From: Dichetophora obliterata
Taxonomy: Eukaryota > Arthropoda > Insecta > Diptera > Sciomyzidae
Assembly: GCA_963920525.1 (NCBI GenBank)
Contig: OY986439.1
Span: 44,751,193-44,815,192 of the forward strand
Length of the DNA: 64,000 nucleotides
Direction: 5' to 3'
Position 1 is the first letter of the stretch. Each line of letters starts with the position of its first letter. The notes under the pieces are model-generated. The model searched no databases, was not told where the DNA came from, and worked only from the letters and a program-made list of their open reading frames with translations. Below, one piece after another: positions 11,001 through 23,455 of the stretch. The position numbers and the translations under genes are program-made.

Positions 11001-14000
11001 TCCACATTTCTGTAAAAGTTTGGTACTTTGAACGTGGATAGCACTTTAAAAAAGAAAAATATTTGCATATTTGTTTTTGTTAATTTCAATTTTTTTGCAT
11101 TTATACACAGTGAAAAATTATACAGAAAAACAAAAATTGTCATTGGGCCATGTACTGTAATGAACCTACGAGGATTTTAAAGACTGGGCACGAAGGTGTT
11201 AATACGCAAGTACAAAAAGTGTGCATGCTTACTTTTATACGGCTAGGTTTCAGTGGCGGGGTGGATTGTTTTCTGCCTTGCGTGTGCTGCCCTTGGAACA
11301 TTAACAAAAAAAAATCATGCACATGCCAGAGAAAAAAAAGGGGCAAACTTCATATTCCAAGTAAAAAAAATAGTAAAAAAAAGAAGAAGGAAATCTATAA
11401 AAGAAGCAATGGAAAATCAGAAATTATAGGAAGAAAGAAAAAAAAAAAATCTGAATAAGAAAAGAGAAAAAAAAACGTCACTTGATGAAGTGGGTTGGTG
11501 GCTGGTATAGTTGCCACCCTTTTCTGCCCAACCCAACCTTAGCTTATCGATAATATCCGAATAAAAAAAAATATAAGCTCCCTTCTATATACAGTAGGGT
11601 AACCTGCTGTTACCTACGGGCTTTTAATTATTAAATCAAACCATTATTAATTTTTAAAAACTATTTTTGTGAAGAACAATTCATTTTTATTACAAAAAAA
11701 AAAAAAAAAAATTAGGAAGTAACACAAGTAATACACATACTATTAAAATTATTCTAAAAAATTTTTTTTTTCTTTTTAACTTTTTTTCAGTGCTCTAAAT
11801 TCTTAAAAATAATTACTAGAGATATGCGCATACTCACATTCTTGTAAGGGATTATTAAAAGCTATAACCTAGATTTATAATTATTAATTTTAATGTACAA
11901 AAATAATTTTCTTCTTATATAATTGTGTATCTCATCTTCTTATTTTTTCTGTTTTTTTTTTCTTAGTTAACATTTCTATTTTTTTTTTCAAATTTATTTT
12001 ATTTTATCTGATGCAAATCCCTCGCTGTCCCTCGATGCTGCCGCTCGGGTTGCTGTCTTCGTTGCTGTTAGACTTGTTAACAGACTCTGTACACATTTAA
12101 GATTTTCCACAATTTTTAATGAACATGCTATTTTTCTTTATGTTATATATCTTTTTTTCTTCTTTAAGCTTTGTTTAATGTTAATTTGTGCTAATTTCAG
12201 CTATGCACCAATTTTAGTTATTGAGTTTTAATGCTAGCTCAGGTTTTACTAAGTTCGTTTTGTTCTTTTTTTTTTTATCTTTGAATTATGTAGAATTACA
12301 TTAATTTGCTTAAATTACATTAATAATGGATCTTTAATTCACTGAGGATATATTTGGTTTATATATATAAACATATATAGTTTAAGTTTATAGTTTAAGC
12401 TATTTTTATTTAAAAATAAAAAAAAAGTTTTGTAATTTCTGTTTAACAGTTCTTTAAAAATTGTTATTTTTTTTGTTTTTTTTTTTGTTTCATTAATTAA
12501 TTTACTTCATTGGTTCACTTCTTTTAAAGTTTAATTTTAGTCAATTCTAACTCATTTTTGTATTGTTTAAAAATTCCAATTTTTGAAAAAACCAATTTAT
12601 ATTACTTTTATTTTACTTCGACACTTTTATAAAAATTTTTTTTTTTTTTTATATTCGTTATGAATGTCTATATTTAAACTGTTTTCAAAACAATGTTAGT
12701 TTTAGCACTTCTTTTAAAATAATTATTAAAGTTTTTAAATTGTCTTCACTTGAAGTTACTTTACAGAACTATCACCAGGCAAAAGAGGCCGAAAAATCTC
12801 CGCTTTGGCTTTTATACCCATAAATATTTGGAATAGCCTCGTACTTTTGCACACGGCCTCAATTTTTGTACACGGCAATTGTATACAAAAAAAATTGTTT
12901 TAGGGACATTTACATTCGTATTTGGGATTGAAACAGCGTGGACTGGATTCAACCCGTTAATTTCTCTCATCACTCAGAATGAAAGTTTTGAAACGGTATA
13001 CATCGCCCGATGTGTTCAGCCCCCTTACTCCGCCGCTGTCAGCCTTTCCTTATGATCATGACTATTTATGTTAATTTGTCTTTAATGTTAAGCCTACGCA
13101 CTATGTTAAATTCGTCTCAGTGGCCCAACTCTGTTTGTGTCAAACTGTTATACTGAGCCTCTGCTAAGCTCAGACTCTCTCAACTTTGGCTCTGTTAAAA
13201 AAAACCCTACAAATGTTTGCCTTAACAGAAGTCTATTTTTAGATTTATTCTCTGTTCTTTTGTCATTGTAAGAGTTTCTAAACATAATACTTCATGTTAA
13301 CAAAAATTATGTTTAGACTTAGTCTCTGTAGATTAAGTTTAAAAATGTTAGCACAAGACTATAAACATTTGCTTTAAATGTAAACAAAGATATTTAGATT
13401 ATAAGTTCTTAATAGTAAAGCGTTCACGTACTCGAAAAAACTCGCAACGAGAGCGTTAAAAGTGAGAGAGAAAAAAAAATTAGCTACAAGTTTATGCCAG
13501 TGAAATTTTTACTTGCAAGAATTTTTATGTACCAAGAGAAAAAAAAAATTTCTTGTCACAAAAAACTAGCTATCTATTCAAATGAGTGGAAAAAGATTTA
13601 TTTCGGATGTTTTTACTTAATCAAAAAAAGTGTTTTTTCTTTTATATTTCTTTGACGATGCTTTAAGTTCGGTTTTGGATGGCTTATTTGTATTTTTTTT
13701 TCTCTTTTTAATAATATAAAATATTTGAAATCCAAAACGAATTTACACAATTTTTCCAGGTTTAAAAAACTGTCATGGGGGGTCGATCAGTTGTGATTTT
13801 GCAAGTTTTCACTAGTTTTCTGTTTCCGTATTCTTTCGCTATTTTCTATTTGTGACATTATTATTTTTAATTTTTTCCCTCTCGCTGCAATTTAAAAAAA
13901 AAATAAAATACGTGAACAACCATATTTTAAATTCTTGGAAAAAAAATTATGTCTGTAATAATGTAATTAAAAAACAAAAAAAAAAAATTAAAATTAATGA

Positions 14001-14495
14001 AGTTAAATTTTGTGGCCTTATCTGACCGGATTTGAACCCGCCTTACAGTACTCAAACAATTATATCTTCTAAACCGTTAGTTCTACAAGAAAATGTTCAA
14101 GACATATTTTAAAGATCTTAAATTGGTCTTTATTGTGGTGTCTTTTTTTACAAACACTGTCGTAAAAAATTTTAATTTTTTTAACCACTAAAAATTTCAT
14201 TCACATTTTTCATAGTCAGCACCACTATTTTTTTGGCACTTTGAAAATATTATCGTATTGAGGCATTCATTCTTAATGCATTCTCAAAATTTGATGTTGG
14301 AGAATCAATGTTTGCTATTTTTAACGAAATTTTCAAAAACTGACTACACAATTTTTAAGTACAAAATACTTTAATTTTTAATTATAAATGGAATTTTAAT
14401 TAATTTTAATTTTTTTGCTAAGCTAGGTACATATTGTCGCTGTGCCAACAAAAACAGTTATAAGTATTTCAGTAACTTTTCAAGAGAGCAAAAAA
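11001..14495. other. No gene seen; unrecognised AT-rich DNA
   Basis: Short ORFs here look like chance. The minus strand near 14020-14040 contains GGGTTCAAATCC, a match to a tRNA B box, but no cloverleaf forms around it. The block 14428-14467 is a direct copy of part of the inverted repeat arm at 15621-15660, so the edge of a related element may lie there. Confidence 0.5.
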
Positions 14496-15804
14496 ACAAA
14501 TTTTTTTCAGAACATTTCTAGTACTACGATCAATAACTGTTTTTGATCACTTCTAAAAAAAAATATATATATATAAAACTGTAAATGCAGAAATGTGTGC
14601 AAAAGATAGTGTGAATAAAATATGCAATAATAAAATTTACAGAAATCGCATAACTGTTTTTTTCTGGCGCAGCGACGATATGTTAAAACAGGCATGTTGA
14701 AAAATTTTATCAACTCGCTAAAATATACTATTCCTCTGCAGTCACTCTATTTCTTGGTCGTAATTCCGTGATGTATCCCTATGTTAATACTAAATTATGT
14801 TAAATTGTTTTAAATTTTAATTAAAATTTTTTTTTGTTCTTGTAAACTTAAACAATAGTTGAAACAGTTGATGTGGATGTAGTGCGCATAAGTTACGATG
14901 CAATTTCGAAATGCTTAAAGCACGACACAGTAGCAGTTTATTTATGCTAGCGTGGCTTAACTAATTTCCTGCTGAAAAAATTGCGAGAAGTAAAGAAAAT
15001 ATTTAACTTCACAGATGGAGCAGTCACTTAATATAAGAACAAAAAAAATTTTTATAAATTTATGCAAGCACAAAGTCGATTTCAATATCCCCGCAGAATG
15101 GCACTTTTTCGCAACATCGCACGGCAAAAGGCCATGTGATGGTTTGGCATGTGCAGTAAAAAGACTTGCAGCAAAGGCTAGTCTGCAAACATTAATAATC
15201 CGACAAATACTCCTGTAGTATTTTATAATTGGGTTTCAAACAACATGACAAGTATTGAATCGGAATATTTTTCATCAAAGCAGTACAACTCTGAAAAATA
15301 ATCTCTCAAAAAGCGATTCGAAAAAGCAAAAATGATACGCGGACCTTTAACCCACCATTCCTTTATACTACGGGGCAAAGGGAAAATGGCTAAGCGCATT
15401 ACATCCACATCATCTTTTTCAACTATTGTTTAAGTTAACAAGAACAAAAAAAAAAATATAAATAAAATGTTAAAACAATTTTACATAGTTTAGTATTAAC
15501 ATAGGGATACATCACGGAACTACAACCAAGAAGTATTTTAGCAAATTTCAAAAATAGAGCGTTTGCAGAGGAATAGTATATTTTAAAGAGTTGATAAAAT
15601 TTTTCAATGTGACTGATTTTACATATCGTCACTGCGCCAACAAAAACAGATATGTGATTTTTGTAAATTTTTTTTTAGCATATTTTGTTTACACTATCTA
15701 TTACCCACAATTCGGCATTTGCAGTTTTTTATATCTCTTATGATTTAGAAGTGATAAAAAACAGTTATTGCTCGCAGTACCAGAAATGTTCTGAAAAAAA
15801 TTTG
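14496..15804 (+). mobile_element. Inverted-repeat DNA transposon, about 1.3 kb
   Basis: Arms of roughly 370-390 bp, diverged but clearly paired, lie at about 14496-14870 and 15415-15804. The outer sequence is ACAAATTTTTTTCAGAACAT on the left, and its complement closes the right side. The centre holds a broken coding block described separately. Target duplications were not identified, and the outer limit is uncertain because a related fragment lies just left at 14428-14467. Confidence 0.65.
14975..15432 (+). pseudogene. Broken C-terminal part of a transposon-encoded protein
   Basis: Reading across frames gives NFTDGAV, then a frame change near 15040, then NLCKHKVDFNIPAEW and HFFATSHGKRPCDG (about 15095-15140). 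A later block is FYNWVSNN (about 15222-15245), and the tail is HHSFILRGKGKM (about 15355-15390). Stops occur near 15030 and 15299. The order FTDG, then ATSHGK..CDG with a basic stretch, then YxW is one I remember from unnamed proteins carried by arthropod transposons; I cannot name the family with certainty. It lies exactly between the two arms of the 1.3-kb inverted repeat, which suggests it is the remains of that element's own protein. No function remains. Confidence 0.5.
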
Positions 15805-15819
15805 TCAAACTTAAGTCGC

Positions 15820-15887
15820 CAAATTTCTAGGCTTAACTAAAACTTAAGTATGGCTAAGAACTTAAGTTTTCATTGTAAAACTGGCCC
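15820..15887. mobile_element. Orphan end of a Harbinger-type MITE
   Basis: The sequence ends CTGGCCC followed by TTA (15888-15890), the same end pattern as the complete MITEs at 40626-42213 and 60048-60286. No partner end was found to the left. Confidence 0.35.
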
Positions 15888-15901
15888 TTAGTGATTTTAA
15901 A

Positions 15902-16084
15902 ATCGCTTTTTCAAATGTTTATATTATGTAAGAAGCATTTAAGACGACTGCCTGTAGTACAGCTGTGAATGAAGTTTCCTTTTCATCGTTGTCGCGTGTT
16001 GGAACAATTAATCCAATGTCTGTGACCAATGAGCGCTTACGCAACTTTATGTTTTTGGCTTTTGACGAACTACAAAGATTTTAA
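15902..16084 (+). pseudogene. hAT transposase C-terminal (dimerisation) remnant
   Basis: One open frame of about 60 codons ends in TAA at 16082-16084. It contains LPCSTAVNEVSFSSLSRV then TNERLRNFMFLAF. This follows the hAT C-terminal pattern of a small residue before ER-SFS, then basic residues, then R-L-x-x-L. The usual glutamate-arginine pair is altered here. Nothing upstream continues the gene, so it is an isolated scrap. Confidence 0.45.
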
Positions 16085-16404
16085 AAATACTTAAGGTGAC
16101 AGGATGGCTTCCGAGGCTAAAAAAACAGATTTCTCACTATCTGGGTGAATATGATTTTACACATTAAGAGCTATCTTTGGAGATTATATAGAAAAATTCA
16201 AATTATACTTTCAATTGCTTTTCAAACTTTAAAAGAGTTTTTCTCAAAACTCATAAGTCATAACTGAAAGAGTAATGCACCGATCATAATTAACTTTTGC
16301 AGTTATCTTTTATATGATAAATACTTGCAGATGAACGATCGTTTTTTGAAACTTGCAGGTATATCCAGCCCTATCACTAAATCTCTCGTAGTACGTTTCC
16401 CGTA

Positions 16405-17300
16405 GAAATTACGAAAAAGCTATCACTGAGTTCATTCGTAGATTTTTAAAGTAACTCGTTACTACGTGCTTTGGTTGTCGGAGAAAATTTTGAAATAACA
16501 TTCAGAAGGAGCAACCACACTTTAAAAAGTTTTTGTTGAATTTTACTACAATACTTGAAGGCAACAGTTTTGCGGCTTTTACTACAGTAAATTTACACAC
16601 CTGTATTTAATTAAATATATTGTTTACTATTGACTTGTAGTAAAATTTAACAAAAAATGTTTCAATTTGAGTTAAATATGTAACAATATTAATGAAAAAA
16701 ATATTGATATTGCAGCAAAATTAAGCATCAATTGCTATTATTCATGTAGTACCATAACAAAATTACTAATCTTATGTTAGTAAAATTCAACAACTTGAAT
16801 TTACATATTTTTACTACGATTGATGAAATCAATTAAATTTATATTGATAGCAGCATAATAAAAATTTTAATAAAAATCGAGTTATTACTTATCCGTAATT
16901 ATGATATCCGTACACGTTGACAAACAGAGTTGACTGAACATCTGTTGAAAATATTGTATATGTTGAATATTCAACATATGTTTAATTAGTTCAATTTGTG
17001 CGATTGATATTGCAACAAAATTGAACATTTATTGCTTAATTTTGCTAAGAATAGTGTTTAATGGTAAATATTCAAAGATCAATATAAGATTTATAGTAAA
17101 ATTACACTTCAGTTGGAATTTATACAAAAAATTACTATAGTATTTATAGTAAATTTACATTTATTTTTTAGAGTGCACATTTACATTAGGAATTTTTAGC
17201 AAAACTGTCTGCAATCACCAAAACACGTCGTAACAAATTACTTCAAAAATTACGAAATGGCAATACGAATGAACTCAGTGATGCCTTTTCCGTAGTTTTT
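16405..17300. mobile_element. Inverted-repeat element, about 0.9 kb, non-coding
   Basis: ATCACTGAGTTCATTCGTA at 16422 pairs with its complement ending at 17282. Pairing continues inward over about 60 bp (AAGTAAYTYGTTACKACGTG) and a little outward. The middle is AT-rich with many short TTTACTA motifs and no coding block. Confidence 0.55.
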
Positions 17301-17619
17301 TTCTTAAAAAAACACATAAAAATTTTACAACACAACAATTAAATATAAATAAACAAGCAATTTTTTATTAGGGGTATTCGCACTGACTTTTGTAGTTGGG
17401 TAGATTGGGAAATGTCGTAAATTTTGTTTTTGTAAAGTGCCCAAGTGCCCTTCAACCAATCTACTTTAGCTGACTGCCTGACTTGTTTGAGTACATTGAT
17501 TTCTTGCCAAATTGAGTACTTTTTCCATGTGCTACCACCGTTTGCAAAAATAGGCAATAATTGACCAAAGAGCATCGAATTTACAACATTTGTTGTCAAG
17601 GCTAATATCTCGAATAATA

Positions 17620-18490
17620 AAAAAAAATTTGCCACACCCCCTCTTACCATACAAAAATCAATAAAAACGCTATATTTCAGACGGATTCTGTTGTATTGGA
17701 CTAAAATTTTGTAATTGAGTTCGCATGGTTACTATCGGCAACTTAACCAAAAATAGGCGTGGTCGAACTATAACTACGCCTATTTTTCAGAAATCATTAT
17801 AATTCCTAAGTTGTTTATGTTTTTATAATGAAACTTGGTGAGTATGTGCTATGAGACCTAGTGGTGGTCACTATGTATATTAATGTTGCCACGCCTACTT
17901 TTACCGCCCTTCTATATGCAGGTATATATAAAATCGTTCGTGCGGTGTCTCTTAAGATCTCAAGAACGGTAACACCTAAGGCCACCAAATTTACAATATC
18001 TGTTTACAATATAAATGGTAATATTGCGGTTGATAAAAAAAGCCGCACCCCCTATTACCGCCCACAAATCAATAAAAATATTATATTCCAGACAGTTTGG
18101 GTGGCATCAAACTAAAATTTGGTAATTTAGGTTGTATGGTTGCTGACGACAACTTTACTAAAAATGGGCGTGGTCGAACCTTGTTTACGCCCCATTTTCA
18201 GGGGATAAGTGTGGAGTGAAGCAAAGTGCGCCAGGTATACATAAGATTAATTTTGGCAGGCGATTTTTTCGAGTACGAGATAGTTAAGGGAACATTTTTT
18301 GCCACACCCCCTTTTACCGCCCCCATATCAATAAAATTGTTATATTTCGGACCATTTTGGCCATATTAGACTAAAATTTGGTTCTTTAGTTCATATGGTT
18401 ACTTTCGGAAACTGAAATAAAAATGGGCGTGGTCGCACTACAGTTATGCCAGTTCAGATATATAAAATTATTTTTCCCGATTGGCATGAA
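17620..18490. repeat. Repeat family with GGGCGTGGTCG core, three to four units
   Basis: Units near 17630, 17885 (partial), 18039 and 18300 share a CCACACCCCC-TTTTACCGCCC start, an ATCAATAAAA block, ACTAAAATTTGG, ATGGTTACT and a TGGGCGTGGTCG end. Related units in the opposite direction lie at 57570-57735 and 59597-59770. Confidence 0.6.
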
Positions 18491-20735
18491 AACTCTTTTA
18501 TGGCAGTAAAGCTGTCTATGGCAGGACAACGTCTGCCCGGTGTTGCTAGTAAATTATAAAATGCTGCGAAGTTCACGTTAAAAATGACTCGTATATAAAA
18601 TAGCTTTTTTTACGCCCAATTAATAGTCAGAATTTTGCGCACATAAAATGACAAAAAAATTTTGGTGGCAACCCTCTTCCTGCTGTCATTCATCTCTCAT
18701 AAGCTATATAAACCGGGGAGATCAAATAAACATGCAGCACTGCGCACAACTATTCTACAAAGTACTCAATTGCAATTTAGGGTGCTCACAAAAAAAAAAA
18801 AAAAAACGATTGCAAGGTGCCACGTCCAAATTCAATTATGCCAAGATTAGATATCTACAAAAACTGCTCAAACTCGCATACTAATTTTTTTTTTAAAAAC
18901 CCTCTTTCAAATTTCTAGTTGTATAGGCAGTAGGTGTACCATTTGTCCAATTTCAAAGATTTTCATGTATAACTATTAGATCATTACAGCCGCACTACGA
19001 ATTATTGCCGCTAATTTTTACATTTTAACCATAGTGCAGTGTTATAGATAAAATAATTTTCATTAAAAAAATAGCAATGTCTTTTAACACAATCTCGAAT
19101 TTCACTTTGAAGTCAGTCAACACGTAAACATTTTCCGCAACTTGATACTTAAATAATATCTACAAGGTTATATTAAACGTTATACTACACTACGGTGTGG
19201 AAAATTTTAGACTTTGGTTAAGCAAATGCGTTTGATTTATTTGCGTCACACCAAGTGTGGGTGTAGTTCTTGCAAGTTCTTTAACTTCCATTTAATCTTT
19301 AATTTCCATATAAGCTACGTCGTATTTAAGCTACAGCTGGGCTAAATATAACCTTCTGACTTTCTGCATGGTGAGCTGTGCACATATGTATAGTATGTAT
19401 TTGCATAGTAGCGTATGTGTGTGCTGCACAAGTTGTTTGCTTAAGCAGCAGCTAAACGCTTAAACATCAACTATTCAAGAGTTTGTTTGGCACTCCAAAT
19501 CAGGCAATCATGATAAAGAGCTTAAATTTGAGTGATTATAATATTGGGTCTTGTGCAATTGAGTCAGATGAAAATTAAGTTGAGTTGTACAAAATGATTA
19601 TGAACTTGACCAAAATCAATATTCCTCTATAGAATTGCTATTATTTTTATCGTCAAACTTTTCACGATTGATTGTAGATTTGAAATTTCAATAAAGATAT
19701 ATTCGAACCTTTGTGAAAATTCGCTCTATTTCATTAATTTTTTGGTGTTCTCTCTTTATTTTTGTTTCACACATCCAGGTTATACCACATTTTCTCAGCT
19801 AAAACAAAAAATGTTATACTGCTGCAGCAAATCGTAAACGTGTGCAAACTGCTTGCAGGGGAAAAATAAATATCCTGTTCAATTTTGTTTTTGCACCTTT
19901 CCCAACAAAGAGTGCTTGCGTGCGTGACAAAGAGTGCTCTATCGCAAACCAATAGAGCAAAACAGATAAAAAGAAATGCTTCGATTAGCTTTATCACAAA
20001 TTGTGGCACGTTTTTACCTCGGATATAAAACGAATAAGCTTATATTTAATAGCTAGTCACGTGGCAACAGATATGTCAGCAGAAAGGTCAGACATATGGA
20101 AATATAGGAGACAGTCGAAAAGTCACATGGTGACAGACATATTTGCCTTCAAGCAAACCAAGTTGTAACATGTCATCGTGTTAAGCTTAAATAACATAAA
20201 ATAAAATAAAACAATTGGTTTTTTTTCACGCAGATTCTATGACACGGTGAGCTCGAAGACACTATTATTGACATAGAAAAGGCAATACAACTGACTTAAC
20301 AGGTTTTGTTTTCATGTTCAAGAGTGAGTTTTTCAAACAAAAAAGCTGAAGTTTCATTATACGTCTTAGTATTATTTAATAAGGCATTTTAATTAACAAT
20401 AAATTTAATAATTTACTAATATGAAGTGTAGCAAACATCTAAATAAATGCCTTTGACATAGTTCATGTGCTAACACATCTGTAGTAAAATTGTATTATAA
20501 ATATTTTTGGAAATAAAATATTGGAAGTAATTCAAAAATAATTAAAACTGACCTAATTATTTGTTTATTTAATAAATATTTTTGCATGAAATTTTTACCC
20601 TCTGGCAAATATTGCCTGCAACCTATGATATTTTTTAGATCATTTTCATATAAGATCAAAAACGTACCCTCAGAATAGGGGTAACAGTATATTTTTGAGC
20701 AACAATCGTCTACAGCGAAATTCTTTGAATAAAAA
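18491..20735. other. No gene seen; AT-rich DNA
   Basis: No repeat structure or coding signal was recognised. The minus-strand ORF near 19767-20009 has no feature beyond a hydrophobic stretch and is likely chance. Confidence 0.5.
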
Positions 20736-20739
20736 TAAT

Positions 20740-20935
20740 AACTTAATTCAGAAAAGAATCCATTGAAATTCGGAAAAGATCAATTGTAATTAAAAAAAGA
20801 TCAACTGAAATTCCGAACATCCACTTGATATTTTTTTTTTATTTTAATTTATAGAGGCACAATTAAAATTCAGAAAAGATTAATTGAAATTCAGACAAGA
20901 TACATTTAAATTCAGAAAAAATCAATTGACATGAA
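20740..20935. repeat. Degenerate 21-bp tandem repeat, locus 1
   Basis: Units follow ATTCAGAAAAGATCAATTGA with frequent changes; an AT-rich gap lies near 20830-20855. The same repeat forms a longer array at 48640-49115. Both loci also hold an odd unit with CTTGAT/CTTGAA in place of the normal core. Confidence 0.65.
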
Positions 20936-20946
20936 AATTGAAACCT

Positions 20947-22701
20947 ACCATTACCATAACCATCACCATAACCATAACCGTAACCATAACCATAACCATA
21001 ACCATAACCATAACCATAACCATTACCATAACCATAACCATAACCATAACCATAACCATAACCATATCCATATCCATAACCATAACCATAATCATAATCA
21101 TAATCATAATCATAATCATAATCATAATCATAATCATAATCATAATCATAATCATAATCATAATCATAATCATAATCATAATCATGATCATAACCATAAC
21201 CATAACCATTATTATAACCATTACCATAACCATAACCATAACCATTATAACCATTATAACCATTGCCATAACCATTACAATAACCATTACCATAACCATT
21301 ACCATAACCATTACCATAACCATTACCATAACCATAACCATTACCATTACCATTACCATAACCATTACCATAACCATTACCAAAACCATTACCATAACCT
21401 TTACCATAACCATTACCATAACCCTTACCATAACCATTACCATAACCATTACCATTACCATAACCATTACCATAACCATTTCCATAACCATTACCATAAC
21501 CATTACCATAACCATAACCATTACCATAACCATTACCAAAACCATTACCATAACCATTACCATAACCATTACCATAACCATTACCGTAACCATTACCAAA
21601 ATAATTACCATAACCATTACCATAACCATTACCATAACCATTACCATAACCATTACCATAACCATTACCATTACCATAACCATTACCATAACCCTTACCA
21701 TAACCATTACCATAACCATTATCATAACCATTACCATAACCATTACCATAACCATTACCATAACCATTACCATAACCCTTACCATAACCATTACCAAAAC
21801 CATTACCATAACCATTACCATAACCATTACCATAACCATAACCATAACCATACCCATTACCAAAACCATTACCATAACCATTACCATAACCATTACCATA
21901 ACCATTACCATTACCATTACGATTACCATTACCATTACCATTACCATTACCATAACCATAACCATTACTATTACCATAACCATTACTATTACCATTACCA
22001 TAACCATTACCATAACCCTTACCATAACCATCACCATAACCATTACCATAACCATTACCATAACCATTAACATAACCATTACCATAACCATTAACATAAC
22101 CATTACCTTAACCATTACCATAACCATTACCATAACCCTAACCATAACCATTACCAGAACTATTGCCATAACCTTTACCATAACCATTACCATAACCATT
22201 ACTATAACCATTACCATAACCATTACCATAATCATTACCATAACCATTACCATAACCATAGGCAGAGTCATAACCATAGCTATAGCCATAACCATAACCA
22301 TAACCATCACCATAACCATAACCAAAACCATAACCATAACCATAACCATAACCATAACCATAACCATAACCATAACCATAACCATAACCATAACCATAAC
22401 CATAACCATAACCATAACCATAACCATAACCATAACCATAACCATAACCATAACCATAACCATAACCATAACCATAACCATAACCATAACCATAACCATA
22501 ACCATAACCATAACCATAACCATAACCATAACCATAACCATAACCATAACCATAACCATAACCATAACCATAACCATAACCATAACCATTACTATAACCA
22601 TAACTATAACCATAAATATAACAATAACCATAACTAAAACACTAACTTTAACAATAACTACAACAATAACCATAACCAAAACCATAGCCATAACCATAAC
22701 C
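20947..22701. repeat. CCATAA-type hexamer satellite, array 1
   Basis: The array has zones. CCATAA repeats occupy about 20947-21085, AATCAT repeats about 21088-21185, and a mixed 12-mer CCATAACCATTA with point variants runs to about 22255. A near-pure CCATAA run fills about 22300-22590, and a degenerate tail ends at 22701. Two plus-strand frames and all three minus-strand frames lack stops simply because of the repeat, so the long ORFs (His-Asn, Ile-Thr, Met-Val) are not genes. Confidence 0.95.
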
Positions 22702-23455
22702 GAGCAAAATTAGAGTTTAATATAGCGCCCTATAGAGGACAAAAAGTCAACAAACCCCTAACTTCTAAACTACTATTCATAATTTGACAAATGAAGTATC
22801 GTTAGAAGTGTTTTCAAAGTGGGCTGGTTATAGGTTATGTGACGTCACATAAAATTGAATATGCACCCTCTAGAGGAAAACGAGAAAAATAAACCCTAAC
22901 TTCCAAACTACTTATCGCAATTTGACAAATGAGATATCGTTGAAAGTGTTTTGATTGTCCTCTAGCCAAAGGCCATGTGACGTCACATAAAATTTTATAT
23001 GGCGCCCTCTGTAGGACAGAAAGTCAACTAAACCCCTAACTTCTAAACTACTTCTCAGAATTGAAAAAATGAGGTATCGTTGGAAATGCTTTGACCGTCC
23101 GCTGGTTACAGGTTATGTGACGTCACATAAAATTGAATATAGTGCCTTCTAGAGGACATAAAGTAAACTAAACCACTAAATTCTAAAATACTTATCATAT
23201 TTTGACAAATGTAGTATCGTTGAACGCGTTTTCCACGTCCGTTGGTTAAAGGCACTGTGATGTCACTTTAAATAGAATAAAGTGTCCTCTAGAAGACAGA
23301 AAATTAACTAAACCCCTATCTACTAAACTACTTATCATAATTTAATAAATCAGGCATTGTTGGAAGCGTTTTCTTTTATTCCGCTTACTAAAGGCTTTCT
23401 GACGTCACATTTAATTGAATAAGGCGCCTTTTATAGGACATAATGTCATGCACTA
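22702..23455. repeat. Tandem repeat, unit about 140 bp, with TGACGTCA
   Basis: Five units directly follow the hexamer array. Each has a GCGCCCTCTAGAGGAC-like block, CCCCTAACTTCTAAACTACT, a TATCGTTG block and TGACGTCACATAAAATT. The palindrome TGACGTCA is at 22840, 22978, 23118 and 23400, and as TGATGTCA at 23258, so the period is 138-142 bp. Confidence 0.85.

Noticed and set aside
13985..14055. tRNA gene on the minus strand (B-box match GGGTTCAAATCC)
   Set aside because: The T-arm does not pair properly and no acceptor or anticodon stem can be drawn.
20947..22701. CCATAA array as a telomere repeat
   Set aside because: The minus-strand unit TTATGG differs from TTAGG/TTAGGG, flies lack those telomeres, and the array is internal with unique sequence on both sides.
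20922..22713. Very long ORFs (up to 591 codons) on both strands over array 1
   Set aside because: They consist only of Met-Val, Ile-Thr or His-Asn runs produced by a stop-free 6-bp repeat. There is no non-repeat coding part.
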